From positions 1 through 64,000 of the forward strand of contig NZ_LN907829.1 of the NCBI RefSeq assembly GCF_001517405.1: 64,000 nt of DNA. The letters run 5' to 3'. Origin of the DNA: Duffyella gerundensis (GTDB taxonomy: Bacteria; Pseudomonadota; Gammaproteobacteria; Enterobacterales; Enterobacteriaceae). A program made the position numbers and the translations under genes. A model generated the notes under the pieces. That model saw only the letters and a list, made by a program, of their open reading frames with translations. It made no database searches and was not told the DNA's origin. Shown here in pieces: positions 8,183-15,532 of the stretch. Position 1 is the stretch's first letter. The number at the start of each line of letters is the position of its first letter.

Positions 8183-8860
8183 TCAGGCATCGTGCTTTTC
8201 ATGTCCGTTGAGGCGAACTGACCATCTGCCAGTGTAATGGGCGGGCGTATAAATTGTACGCCAGCTTTTAAGTGTCAGGGCATTACCGGTAATAACTTCT
8301 GCGGGAATGCCACACAAAGACAACTGGACGTAAGACATATCAGCGGCCAGCGGGTCAACGTCAGTTACTGATACCCATAGCTGTTCATGCGGAGAATATC
8401 CGCGCTGAGCAAACTCTTCGGCAAAAGCAATCACCATGCATCCGGCACCACTCGCCGGTTCCTGCAGTGTAATAAAGCCACGATCCGGAAAACGCTCGCT
8501 GATACCGTGTAGCTGTATTGAAGCCATCATGCGGGCAATATCCCAGGGCGTAAAAAACTGACCCCGGTATTTGTCTCCCATATCCAGCTCCATGAATACA
8601 CTACCCAGAAAATCACAACGTTCAGCCTCAAGTGCCATCACGACGAGTGCCATCAGCTTAGCCATGTTACTGACATCTTCCTTTTCATAGCCGGCTATTA
8701 TGTTGAGATACCGGTTTTCCAGCTCCTGATCGAAACGGACGCTGTTGTGCAGGGAGATAGCGGTGCAGCTAACTAAGTCCTCAAATACCTTGTGGCGCTT
8801 ATGGTATGTCGCTGTCACCTGGAGCAGCTTCAGAAACGCTTTTTTGTATTCAATCGTCAT
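8183..8860 (-). CDS. N6-adenine DNA methylase-like protein lacking the NPPY motif
   Basis: A 225-aa protein related to the N6-methylase (HsdM-type) fold. Seen are motif X YRGQFFTPWDIARMM, the SAM-binding motif I EPASGAG and the DVDPLAADM stretch. The catalytic motif IV (NPPY/F), expected shortly after TGNALTL, is missing: the protein ends with SWRTIYTPAHYTGRWSVRL. The full length of related methylases is normally above 400 aa. It may be a SAM-binding but non-catalytic protein, or a member of a short plasmid family with a separate function. It is the last gene of the leading-region block and is preceded by a switch-like leader. Confidence 0.75.
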   Translation of the reverse strand: MTIEYKKAFLKLLQVTATYHKRHKVFEDLVSCTAISLHNSVRFDQELENRYLNIIAGYEKEDVSNMAKLMALVVMALEAERCDFLGSVFMELDMGDKYRGQFFTPWDIARMMASIQLHGISERFPDRGFITLQEPASGAGCMVIAFAEEFAQRGYSPHEQLWVSVTDVDPLAADMSYVQLSLCGIPAEVITGNALTLKSWRTIYTPAHYTGRWSVRLNGHEKHDA

Positions 8861-8915
8861 TCGTGTTCTCCAAAAAAAAGGGGAACACGCCCTGAGAGGA
8901 GTGTTCCCCTCAGGG
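8861..8915 (-). promoter_or_regulatory. Switch-like 5' leader of the methylase-like gene
   Basis: Two overlapping perfect stems exclude each other: an upstream hairpin pairing 8909-8915 with 8890-8896 (7 bp), and a terminator-like hairpin pairing 8901-8909 with 8880-8888 (9 bp) followed by eight T on the minus strand. The SD GGAG lies directly after the T-run, and GAACAC next to it can pair with GTGTTC of the terminator arm. The same plan recurs in seven other leaders in this region. Confidence 0.7.
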
Positions 8916-8949
8916 TATTAGGGTCGCGATTAACGACCCGTGAGTTTAT

Positions 8950-9258
8950 TTACCAGTCATTCACTTCAAAACCATCAACCTGCGGTGCGCCGGATTCAAA
9001 TATCAGGAGCTCCACTGCATCATGCTTTACCAGCGAAACGATTAGCCGGCGAACGCCTTTTGACAGACCTTCCGCCTTAAGTCTCAGCACCGGACTTGAA
9101 GAAGCGGTCAGCCGGATTATGTAGCCAAAGCCGATATAGTGGATCCATTCACCTGGCCCCCACTCATCACGCCGACTGGAGATCTCATCGAGTAGCTCAT
9201 TATCCAGAGACGTCAGGTGAGCCGTCGAGACCACACGGCATCGTAGATACTCGTTCAT
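8950..9258 (-). CDS. Hypothetical plasmid protein, possibly DUF5983-like
   Basis: A 102-aa protein whose N-terminus RCRVVSTAHLT resembles that of DUF5983-type plasmid proteins, as far as I recall. It has a small alpha/beta look, with two beta-rich stretches (IHYIGFGYIIRL, VELLIFESG). There is no signal peptide or membrane segment. Its ATG overlaps the preceding gene stop by four bases, so it is translated with the DUF1281-type gene. Function is unknown. Confidence 0.55.
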   Translation of the reverse strand: MNEYLRCRVVSTAHLTSLDNELLDEISSRRDEWGPGEWIHYIGFGYIIRLTASSSPVLRLKAEGLSKGVRRLIVSLVKHDAVELLIFESGAPQVDGFEVNDW

Positions 9259-9647
9259 ACCCGGACCTCCTGATATGAAACGGCTAACGATGGCTGCGTG
9301 CTGTCCTCGGCTTCAGGTTCATCCACATTATCCGGAACGACAGCCAATACTTCCGCGGCCAGTTCGTCAACGGTAACTTCACCGCTACTGACGTGTTGCC
9401 CGCGATCGTAGCAGTCATAACCTTCCAGCTCATGAGCCGGCTCGCTATACCAGTGACGAACCTCGCAATCAAACATTGCCGAAAGCGCGGCCACTGATTC
9501 ACCGGATGGCGGAAACCAGGGTGAGTCGAAAGACAGCCTTATGCTGTTTATCCCTTCACGCTGAAAGCGGACGTTATGGCCGGCAGGCCATTCCATTCCG
9601 TATAGCCGACAGTAAAGGCTTGTTGCCGTAGACATACCGGCCAGCAA
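9255..9647 (-). CDS. C-terminal YubB/ferredoxin-like part of a split DUF1281-type gene
   Basis: A 130-aa ORF with a possible TTG start at 9647 or ATG at 9635. It reads as the C-terminal half of plasmid DUF1281/YubB-like proteins (SLYCRLYGMEWPAGHNV, LSFDSPWFPPSGESV, CEVRHWYSEPAHELEGY). It is exactly in frame with the upstream gene 9693-10205, separated only by one TAG and 15 sense codons. A single protein of about 315 aa thus appears to have been cut in two by a nonsense change. No good SD precedes 9647 or 9635. Its stop overlaps the start of the next gene. Function of the family is unknown. Confidence 0.6.
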   Translation of the reverse strand: MLAGMSTATSLYCRLYGMEWPAGHNVRFQREGINSIRLSFDSPWFPPSGESVAALSAMFDCEVRHWYSEPAHELEGYDCYDRGQHVSSGEVTVDELAAEVLAVVPDNVDEPEAEDSTQPSLAVSYQEVRV

Positions 9648-9692
9648 TCCGCCGCTTCCGTTTATCTCAGCCGCAAGCCGGCTGGGAATAAT

Positions 9693-10205
9693 CTACAACA
9701 GATCACAGGGCTGGGAGCGGTCAGGAAACTGCCCGAGTTTTTCCCAGCACAACGCAACGTCAATATCCCGCGAAAGGGTCGCTACTCCAAACCAGTCGGC
9801 ATAGCGATCTTCTATCAGCCTGCCAATTTGTCGACGCGACAACTCCGGAATGCTTTCCCACTTTATGGCACCAATATCCGACTGATGATAAACACGACTT
9901 ATCAGTCGGATATGTTGACCGTCCAGAGGGACGTCTTTTTGCAGATATTCCAGCCATTGTTCATATGCCTGATTAGCCAGCGTACTCTGACCGGTCCCTA
10001 GTCTTATAAGCTCAGGGAATGGTGGAAAAGACACCGTTTTAACGGGCCTAAGCAAGCCGCCACAGCCAGCAAGGAAAATTTTAATGCTCTGCATAACGGC
10101 ATGACGGTAAAGGGGCGCCGTTTCGCCTTTTATCCATTCTTCGGCAACGGCCAGAAGCGGAGATTTACCGGTAATTTCAAAATGATTTCTGCACCAGTCA
10201 GACAT
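9693..10205 (-). CDS. DUF1281-type protein, N-terminal part ending at an amber codon
   Basis: A 170-aa ORF beginning SDWCRNHFEITGKS, a start I associate with DUF1281 proteins of enterobacterial plasmids. Recognisable stretches are LYRHAVMQSIKIFLAGCGG, KWESIPELSRRQIGRL and YADWFGVA. It ends at TAG 9693-9695, after which the same frame continues without interruption into the YubB-like C-terminal domain. Either it is a recent pseudogene, the two halves work separately, or the codon is read through. It has its own SD (GAGAGG) and a switch-like leader. Function is unknown. Confidence 0.65.
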   Translation of the reverse strand: MSDWCRNHFEITGKSPLLAVAEEWIKGETAPLYRHAVMQSIKIFLAGCGGLLRPVKTVSFPPFPELIRLGTGQSTLANQAYEQWLEYLQKDVPLDGQHIRLISRVYHQSDIGAIKWESIPELSRRQIGRLIEDRYADWFGVATLSRDIDVALCWEKLGQFPDRSQPCDLL

Positions 10206-10268
10206 GGTTGATTTCCTCTCAGATAAAAAAAGAGGGCATCATCCCGTGAGGAATAATGCCCTCACGGG
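10206..10268 (-). promoter_or_regulatory. Switch-like 5' leader of the DUF1281-type gene
   Basis: The upstream hairpin pairs 10259-10267 with 10243-10251 (9 bp). The competing terminator-like hairpin pairs 10256-10263 with 10232-10239 (8 bp) and is followed by seven T. The two share bases and cannot coexist as simple hairpins. The SD follows the T-run. Confidence 0.7.
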
Positions 10269-10306
10269 ATGGCAGCGCGCAAAGTGAGCGCTACCGGGTT
10301 GGTTAA

Positions 10307-11293
10307 TTAAGCAGCCTGGGCCGCTTTTTCAGATGACTGCAGTAAAAAATCTGACGCTTCTCTCGCGTGCCGGCAGGCACGAAAAAGGGCTTTTTTGTCC
10401 TCCTTCAGCACCTTCAGCCAGGAGTCGATATAGCTTTCGTGCTGAACCTCGCCGTAAACGCCAAGCTGGGCGCAGAGAAACGCGCTGCCCATTTCGGCTA
10501 TCAGCTCCTCAAATGCATAAACCGGATCGCCAAACTTTCTGGATGATTTGGTTATGCCTTCGCGGCCGAGTCGCTTTTCATGGCCTGATGCATGCACCAT
10601 CTCATGCAGCAGCGTGGACCAGTAATCGGCCTCGGTGAAAAATTGCTTCGCCTCCGGCATCACAATTCTGTCGGTGGCCGGGCTGTAGTAGGCGCGATCC
10701 TGTAAACGAATGCTGATAGCCACGCCTGCGGCATCGAGCAGTTCCAGTATCCGCTGCTCGGTCGGCCAGTGAAGCCTGCCCTGCTCATCTTCATCAGGTG
10801 AGGCGTGCGGTATATCAACAGCTGATTCGGGCAATCCGTCACACTGATCGACGTTAAACAGGAAGTTGGGCTTTATCATCACCCGCGACTCCATCAGCGG
10901 ATTACCTTCGGCGTCGAAACGCGGGTTTCCGCTGAGGTCTTCAGCCTGTTTTTCAAAAGGCTTGAAAATAACGGTCTGTGCACAGGTTTCACCCTTACGA
11001 ACCTGGCCGCCCATGTCCTGAGCCTGTTTGTACGTCACCCAGCGATCCGTTTTGTACCCCTTCTCTTCGGCCTCAAGCCAGAGAAGCAGAACGTTAACAC
11101 CGCTGTAGGCGCGCCCCGTCGATGCATTGACCGGCAGCGGGCCAGCGGCGGCGTACTTCTGTGTCGTGCGCCACGGTTTTTTCCATGGCGCGACGCCTTT
11201 CTCAAGCGCCTCCACAATGCGATCCGTCACCTTCTGATAAAGATCGACGGTTTCAGTTTTCTTTGCGCGACGGGCCTTGGTTGGTTTCTTCAC
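10307..11293 (-). CDS. ardC: ArdC-type antirestriction / ssDNA-binding zincin protein
   Basis: A 328-aa protein with the two-domain ArdC plan. The N-terminal ssDNA-binding domain has ITDRIVEALEKGVAPWKKPW and the RAYSGVNVLLLW and VTYKQAQDMGGQVRKGE stretches. The C-terminal zincin-like domain has the metal site LLHEMVHASGH with the downstream acidic YAFEELIAEMGSAF. Proteins of this family protect incoming plasmid DNA from restriction and bind single-stranded DNA. Its place in a leading-region-like block agrees with a role early after conjugation. It starts at 11293 behind AAGGAG and a switch-like leader. The usual length is about 300 aa. Confidence 0.85.
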   Translation of the reverse strand: MKKPTKARRAKKTETVDLYQKVTDRIVEALEKGVAPWKKPWRTTQKYAAAGPLPVNASTGRAYSGVNVLLLWLEAEEKGYKTDRWVTYKQAQDMGGQVRKGETCAQTVIFKPFEKQAEDLSGNPRFDAEGNPLMESRVMIKPNFLFNVDQCDGLPESAVDIPHASPDEDEQGRLHWPTEQRILELLDAAGVAISIRLQDRAYYSPATDRIVMPEAKQFFTEADYWSTLLHEMVHASGHEKRLGREGITKSSRKFGDPVYAFEELIAEMGSAFLCAQLGVYGEVQHESYIDSWLKVLKEDKKALFRACRHAREASDFLLQSSEKAAQAA

Positions 11294-11357
11294 GGGATAC
11301 TCCTTAAGTAAAAAAAGGGCGTATCCCTTCCCCTTTGGGCGAGAAATACGCCCAGGG
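11294..11357 (-). promoter_or_regulatory. Switch-like 5' leader of ardC
   Basis: The terminator-like stem pairs 11346-11353 with 11317-11324 (8 bp) and is followed by seven T. A third stem pairs 11321-11327 with 11294-11300 (7 bp) and encloses the SD AAGGAG right at the start codon. A competing upstream hairpin uses the CCCCTGGGCG arm. This is one of the clearest examples of the three-stem plan. Confidence 0.72.
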
Positions 11358-11367
11358 GGTCAGTTGG

Positions 11368-11970
11368 TTAAACGACGGTAAGAACTGAACCGTCGGTTTT
11401 CAGGGTTTTAACGAGTTTCTCCAGAGCGTTTCTGGCATGGGAAAAATCAAGCTCATCGCTATATCTGGCTCGTTTACATCCGATAAATGCCGCCTCTTCA
11501 ATCAAATTCGAGGCAGAAACATACCAGCGCGCACGCTCTCCGTTGTCATAACACGCGGGGAAATGCACCACTCGCATTCGGTCGAGCCGCCCGGTGAACT
11601 GACGCAGCTTTGCCACGCTCAGCCAGTGAACGGGACCACGAAGAAGGCGAAAGGCTTCACGCGTGCCAGACACGACTACGCGCTCCTCACTGCCGAGCTC
11701 GCTGAAGAATTCAGCGCCGCCCATATCAAGCGCATGCGCTGAATAGCCATCACCAAAGTGCATTTCAGCCAGCACGCCGGGATCGGTGCTGCCTCCCCTG
11801 AACCCTGCTGGATAAATGCGTGTAAGTCGCGGAAAAAGCCTGCCCAAATCTAACCGCCGGAATTCAAGATAAACGCCTTCCTGCGGACAGATAATGAGCG
11901 TGACGGACATAGCCTGATGGTCAGTTTCCCTGAACAGCTGTGCGAGCTGCGTATTGTCAAAATTAAGCAT
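11368..11970 (-). CDS. Hypothetical leading-region protein
   Basis: A 200-aa protein that I do not recognise. It has no signal peptide or membrane segments. Stretches such as VTLIICPQEGVYLEFRRLDL, ALDMGGAEFFSELGSEERVV and WYVSASNLIEEAAFIGCKRA suggest a soluble mixed alpha/beta protein. It starts at 11970 and has a switch-like leader in which the SD is enclosed by a GAGATC/GATCTC stem. It lies just upstream of ardC in the same direction. Confidence 0.6.
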   Translation of the reverse strand: MLNFDNTQLAQLFRETDHQAMSVTLIICPQEGVYLEFRRLDLGRLFPRLTRIYPAGFRGGSTDPGVLAEMHFGDGYSAHALDMGGAEFFSELGSEERVVVSGTREAFRLLRGPVHWLSVAKLRQFTGRLDRMRVVHFPACYDNGERARWYVSASNLIEEAAFIGCKRARYSDELDFSHARNALEKLVKTLKTDGSVLTVV

Positions 11971-12028
11971 GAGATCGCCTTACAGGATTGAAGGGATCTC
12001 ATCCCGGCGGGATAAAATCCCTTCGGGG
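11971..12028 (-). promoter_or_regulatory. Switch-like 5' leader
   Basis: A stem pairs 12017-12024 with 11990-11997 (8 bp, no clear T-run). A second pairs 11995-12000 with 11971-11976 (6 bp) and encloses the weak SD next to ATG 11970. An upstream CCCG/CGGG hairpin competes with the first. Confidence 0.6.
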
Positions 12029-12062
12029 TTTAATGGTTGAGATGTCGGGCCGGAAGTGCCTG

Positions 12063-12689
12063 CTACAGTGAACATCTCAGGCCGTAAAGCCTGTATTCAA
12101 ATTCATTGATAAGCAGCCACTCCTGCGTTGTCACGACGCGTTCGGCTCCGGACATCATCGCCAGCATGAGCTCATCGGCGGTGCCGTTGAACACGTTGTC
12201 GTCCCTGAAGGACGCCGGTGATGACAGGTTAAGCGTCGCGTCATGACGGCACAGCCAGCGAACCGGTAAGGACCAGCTGGCGGCACCGGCAGAAGACGTA
12301 ATCTCAAAGCAGCCTTCGCCATGGTTATAAAGCAGAACCAGCGCGAGACGGGTGAAAAGGTCAACCGGCTGGCCGTGGGGGGTGATAACATCCAGTTTGC
12401 CGTCGGTACTGTCGGATCGGGAACGTGTTATCAGCACGCTCTGGTCGGTAAAATCACCTCCATCCATGCCGGAGAAAAGAAACATTTCCGGATCCGGGAA
12501 AAGCTCCGATGACCGTTCCATGCGCAGTCCGTTAACGGGATTGCAGGGACGCAGATTCACGGGCAGCTGCCAGAAAACCCCGGTGATCGCCAGGACAAAC
12601 GTGGCCCACCGTTCAGGCGGGACGGTCGCCTTTTGGGTGACGATATAGTGAACATCTGCAGTACATGCGGGAAGTGAAAGGGGCGTCAT
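12063..12689 (-). CDS. Hypothetical leading-region protein
   Basis: A 208-aa protein of unknown family. It is soluble by appearance, with no export signal. Notable stretches are RWATFVLAITGVFWQLPVNLRP, split here as ATFVLAITGVF and WQLPVNLRPC, then MFLFSGMDGGDFTDQ and a C-terminal EWLLINEFEYRLYGL. The SD AGGAGG is strong and seven bases from ATG 12689. It has a switch-like leader and belongs to the same minus-strand block as ardC. Confidence 0.6.
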   Translation of the reverse strand: MTPLSLPACTADVHYIVTQKATVPPERWATFVLAITGVFWQLPVNLRPCNPVNGLRMERSSELFPDPEMFLFSGMDGGDFTDQSVLITRSRSDSTDGKLDVITPHGQPVDLFTRLALVLLYNHGEGCFEITSSAGAASWSLPVRWLCRHDATLNLSSPASFRDDNVFNGTADELMLAMMSGAERVVTTQEWLLINEFEYRLYGLRCSL

Positions 12690-12750
12690 AAATCCTCCTG
12701 AAAAATTAGGGGGATCAACGCCCGTGAGGGAGTTAAATCCCCCAAAGGGT
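12690..12750 (-). promoter_or_regulatory. Switch-like 5' leader
   Basis: The terminator-like stem pairs 12737-12743 with 12709-12715 (7 bp) followed by TAATTTTT. An upstream CCC..GGG hairpin competes. The SD AGGAGG follows the T-run and can pair weakly with ATCC of the arm. Confidence 0.6.
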
Positions 12751-12768
12751 TAAATGTGGTGTCTGAAA

Positions 12769-13137
12769 TCAGATTGCAGCTTCTGAGGTTTCGCAGTCGG
12801 GCTCAGCAAGATAAAGCTGCGCATGATGCCTGCCTTCATCAGTGCCATAATCCCAGGTCCACGGGCAGATCTCTTTACCAAGGGTAGTGAGGCCGGCCAG
12901 CATGTCGGTAAAGGTTGAAGATGAAAAACGTCCGCAGGTGGTTGCATAGGCAAGATTACTGGCAACCCCCTCAAGCGCGTCATCGATGGTGTACGGATGC
13001 TTAAGCTGCTGCAGCTCCGGCAGATCAAGTTTCTGGCGGGCCTTCAGGTACATAAGTTCACCCTCAAGCATAGACAGGACGTGCATATCCCCGATCAGAC
13101 CTTCAGATGATTCGTTAACTTCAGTTGACATATACAT
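12769..13137 (-). CDS. Small hypothetical protein, paralogue of the next upstream gene
   Basis: A 122-aa protein from ATG 13137 (TTG 13152 lies within the SD region, and GGAG is nine bases before 13137). It shares with its neighbour at 13201-13527 the pattern D-[ML]-H-x-L-x-[ML]-LEG-[ED]-L followed by a helical region with an LxYx[TL]xxGR stretch, so the two look like diverged duplicates. It is probably all-helical and soluble. Function is unknown. Confidence 0.55.
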   Translation of the reverse strand: MYMSTEVNESSEGLIGDMHVLSMLEGELMYLKARQKLDLPELQQLKHPYTIDDALEGVASNLAYATTCGRFSSSTFTDMLAGLTTLGKEICPWTWDYGTDEGRHHAQLYLAEPDCETSEAAI

Positions 13138-13199
13138 CGTTAAATTCTCCAAAAAAGTGGGAAGACTGCCTGCGGGAATTGTTCCCGGGGGCAGGCAGG
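13138..13199 (-). promoter_or_regulatory. Switch-like 5' leader
   Basis: The upstream hairpin pairs 13191-13198 with 13166-13173 (8 bp, with an inner stem). The competing stem pairs 13182-13186 with 13159-13163 and is followed by ACTTTTTT. The SD GGAG comes directly after the T-run. Confidence 0.6.
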
Positions 13200-13200
13200 G

Positions 13201-13527
13201 TTAAAAATGGTCATACTCTCCGTACTGATCTGCCCGAAAATCAAACTTTGCACTCTCAGCCGCAAACTCATAAAGCGCGGGTTCTGTGTTTATCCCCAGA
13301 TTTACGACCGTTTCCACAAGATCGGTGCACCGTGTATCGGCATAGCGTCCTGCGGCAAGGCCGTAATGAAGCCTGTGTATGACGCTGAAGATGCTTTCCT
13401 CTGCGTCAGTAAGCTCCGCTGGAGAAGAGCGTTCGGTTCCCGTGCTCAGGCGAACGTTGGCCCGGGCAATAAGCAGATCACCTTCAAGAAGAGCAAGATG
13501 ATGTAAATCACTGATCACGTTGTTCAT
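13201..13527 (-). CDS. Small hypothetical protein, paralogue of the next downstream gene
   Basis: A 108-aa protein starting at ATG 13527 with GGGAG upstream. The N-terminal DLHHLALLEGDLLIARANV parallels DMHVLSMLEGELMYLKARQ of the downstream gene, and LHYGLAAGRYADTRCTDLV parallels its LAYATTCGRFSSSTFTDML. This is the only gene of the block start without its own switch-like leader; only 15 bases separate it from the preceding stop, so it is probably co-translated with gene 13546-13887. Function is unknown. Confidence 0.55.
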   Translation of the reverse strand: MNNVISDLHHLALLEGDLLIARANVRLSTGTERSSPAELTDAEESIFSVIHRLHYGLAAGRYADTRCTDLVETVVNLGINTEPALYEFAAESAKFDFRADQYGEYDHF

Positions 13528-13545
13528 CAATTTATCTCCCTGTCC

Positions 13546-13887
13546 TTACTGATACGCATAACGCAAAGTTGCCATCTGGTTAGCCAGTTTCAGTGCGAAA
13601 CGGCGTGCCTGACTGCGGGTGCGGAACTGTTCAGAAGGGCTGTTAAGGGATCCAAACCGGTGATTACCGTGAAAGGTGCCGGAACGGGTAAGAATGCCTG
13701 CGGTCCACTTTCCTGACGGAAGTTGGTGCAGCTGTATCCGGAAACTGAGGTTTCCTGAACGATTGGTTAGCCAGTAGTTTTCATCCTGTTGGTCGCCGAA
13801 ACGCTTAAGGACGGCGGACAGTTTTATGCTGCAGGCGGAGATAAATTTTCCGGGGGAAAATGTGTGTGAAAGAGGCAGGGTAATCAT
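13546..13887 (-). CDS. Small hypothetical protein, related to gene 13982-14329
   Basis: A 113-aa basic protein. It shares a plan with the next upstream gene: a beta-rich middle (FRIQLHQLPSGKWTAGI) followed by F-R-[TA]-x-[SA]-x-A-R-[RK]-x-A near the C-terminus. Both look like small DNA- or RNA-binding proteins, but I recognise no family. It starts behind AGGAG that is enclosed by a 7-bp stem of its leader. Confidence 0.55.
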   Translation of the reverse strand: MITLPLSHTFSPGKFISACSIKLSAVLKRFGDQQDENYWLTNRSGNLSFRIQLHQLPSGKWTAGILTRSGTFHGNHRFGSLNSPSEQFRTRSQARRFALKLANQMATLRYAYQ

Positions 13888-13947
13888 GGTGTTTCTCCTG
13901 TAAAAACGGGAAACACCTGCCCTGTCGGGAAAGATGTTTCCCGGGGG
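13888..13947 (-). promoter_or_regulatory. Switch-like 5' leader
   Basis: The terminator-like stem pairs 13935-13943 with 13907-13915 (9 bp, perfect) followed by five T. The third stem pairs 13910-13916 with 13889-13895 (7 bp, perfect) and encloses the SD AGGAG. A GGGAAA/TTTCCC hairpin upstream competes with the terminator stem. Confidence 0.72.
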
Positions 13948-13981
13948 GATCCGCTGAGCGGATGGATGGTTAAGAAGGTAA

Positions 13982-14329
13982 TCAGTTCTGGCGTGTTAAC
14001 ACGGTAAGTGTCGCCAGTACTGACGTTGCCATTTGCGCCGTTTTACGGGCCGCTCTGAACGTATGAAACTCACCGTGACGGCTATGCACAAAGGCTTCCG
14101 ACGGCTGTCCGTCGATCATCTTACGAACCATAACAATGGCGTGGTAACGACGATCGTCAAACCAGACGTGGGAGCGGTATTCATGCAGGCCGGAGGGTGA
14201 GGCAAGCCAGGGCGTTCTTCTGATGGCCGCTTTGAGTCGGGGACAGTCTGAAACAAAGCGTGTTGCGGCAGAACGGGCCAGATCAAAGGGTTTACTGAAC
14301 TCAGAAAGAAACGAACGGATAAGTGACAT
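13982..14329 (-). CDS. Small hypothetical protein, first gene of the leading-region-like block
   Basis: A 115-aa basic protein starting at ATG 14329 behind AGGAG. An in-frame ATG at 14356 lies inside the leader hairpins and is unlikely to be used. It resembles gene 13546-13887 in its C-terminal pattern (FRAARKTAQMATSVLATL). Function is unknown. It is the first gene downstream of structured element copy 1, so it would be the first made if that element acts as a promoter. Confidence 0.55.
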   Translation of the reverse strand: MSLIRSFLSEFSKPFDLARSAATRFVSDCPRLKAAIRRTPWLASPSGLHEYRSHVWFDDRRYHAIVMVRKMIDGQPSEAFVHSRHGEFHTFRAARKTAQMATSVLATLTVLTRQN

Positions 14330-14385
14330 GATTTCTCCTGAAAACGGGAGAAACATGTGCCCGATCGGGAATGTTTCCCCGAAGG
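14330..14385 (-). promoter_or_regulatory. Switch-like 5' leader of the first block gene
   Basis: A GAAACA/TGTTTC stem extended by GGG/CCC with one bulged base is followed by GTTTTC. An upstream GGGAA/TTCCC hairpin competes, and TTTCT can pair with AGAAA beside the SD AGGAG. Same plan as the other leaders, but weaker. Confidence 0.55.
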
Positions 14386-14446
14386 ACGTAAGGCCGAAGC
14401 CGGACAGTTAAGAAACCTCGATCGTCACGCAGTAGGAGCGAAAACT

Positions 14447-14586
14447 GACGATATCTGCTTCCAGAGGTGAGCAGATGTACCACACTTTACGTGTACTTCC
14501 TTTCAGGCTTGGGAAGTGTTCTTTTGCAGCTACCCGAAGGCGGTCATCTCAAGCTACGAGACCATTGGTGGTTGTCCGGAGACAAC
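14447..14586. repeat. Four-stem structured element, copy 1
   Basis: This 140-nt element is about 80% identical to 16237-16372. It can form four successive hairpins: 14453-14458 with 14471-14476, 14482-14485 with 14491-14494, 14495-14500 with 14512-14517, and 14571-14576 with 14581-14586. In stems 2-4 the other copy has a paired change (A-T to G-C or T-A to C-G), so structure is conserved rather than sequence. Read on the minus strand it lies directly upstream of the leading-region-like block. A single-strand promoter (Frpo/ssi-like) is one possible role, a non-coding RNA another. Confidence 0.65.
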
Positions 14587-14638
14587 GTAAGAAACAGGTT
14601 AATAATAGCGTTTACTGTCCCTTTTTTTCAAGGAAATA

Positions 14639-15532
14639 TTATTCATCATTAATCATGCGATTATAAACGCGGGCAACATAGGCACCCCGCCCGTCGCCAT
14701 GCCCGAGATCCATTGATACAAGCGCCTCGGCTTCCTTGCGGCTCATTCCATTTTCAACATGAAAATTAACGGCGTCGCGGGAATAAGCATATCGCAGGCT
14801 GTGGGGTGCATTAACGCCTGTCATGCCATTTTCTCTCAAAACGTTATGAAAGCGATCAAGTGACTGGTGAAGAGTGGGTTTATCAATCAGCTTTCCATTA
14901 TTTTCGACCGCGTAAGAAATAGCCTGATTCAATAATTGCATGACTTTTTCCCGCTCAAATATTGTAACGTCTCTTGCCCTTCCACCTTTCGATCCAAAAA
15001 CAACGCTGATTTTATTTTCACCGGCAGCTAAATTTTGCTTCCATGTCTTCAAAGATTTTGCTGACTGGACAACTTCTTCTGCACGAAGACCTATATATCT
15101 TGCAAGCTGAATACCGATTGCTACCCCTTCATCTTTAAGCGAGACTGCAGCGACGACTTCGGCCAGCCTTTCATCAGTAATTGCGATTTTTTTGCCCTCC
15201 CTGCTCGCCCCTGATATTTTAAGCGCCTCGTTGCTTAATTTTTCATGAGAGGGATCGGCAAGAATATTCCTTCCTCCCTCTGAAAGCACTGAACGAATAG
15301 CGGCCATTTCATTTTGCAGCGTCCGGGAAGAGATATTTTCTTCCTGCCGGCTTCTTATATAATTCTCGATGTGTTTTGTTTTAATATGACTGACGTCCCG
15401 AATCTGAATATTAAGGGTTGCCAGTCGCTCCGAGAAGCGGCTGGCAATCTTTGAACGATCGGAGACTGTTTTAAAACTTCCTCCGCCCTGGCGTGCCAGC
15501 GTCACGAGTTGTTTACTTAATTTTTTAGACAT
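14639..15532 (-). CDS. Tyrosine recombinase / integrase-domain protein
   Basis: A 297-aa protein starting at ATG 15532 with AGGTGG upstream; a longer reading from 15559 lacks support. The C-terminal catalytic domain has the first Arg in ARYIGLRAEEVV, the HxxR box in NAPHSLRYAYSRD, a GH-like DLGHGDGRGAY and the tyrosine in VARVYN. The N-terminal part (residues 20-100) is the SAM-like core-binding domain. It probably resolves plasmid multimers or moves a segment. It lies between the two copies of the four-stem element, which also makes those copies candidates for its sites. Transcription is away from copy 2 and towards copy 1. Confidence 0.8.
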   Translation of the reverse strand: MSKKLSKQLVTLARQGGGSFKTVSDRSKIASRFSERLATLNIQIRDVSHIKTKHIENYIRSRQEENISSRTLQNEMAAIRSVLSEGGRNILADPSHEKLSNEALKISGASREGKKIAITDERLAEVVAAVSLKDEGVAIGIQLARYIGLRAEEVVQSAKSLKTWKQNLAAGENKISVVFGSKGGRARDVTIFEREKVMQLLNQAISYAVENNGKLIDKPTLHQSLDRFHNVLRENGMTGVNAPHSLRYAYSRDAVNFHVENGMSRKEAEALVSMDLGHGDGRGAYVARVYNRMINDE

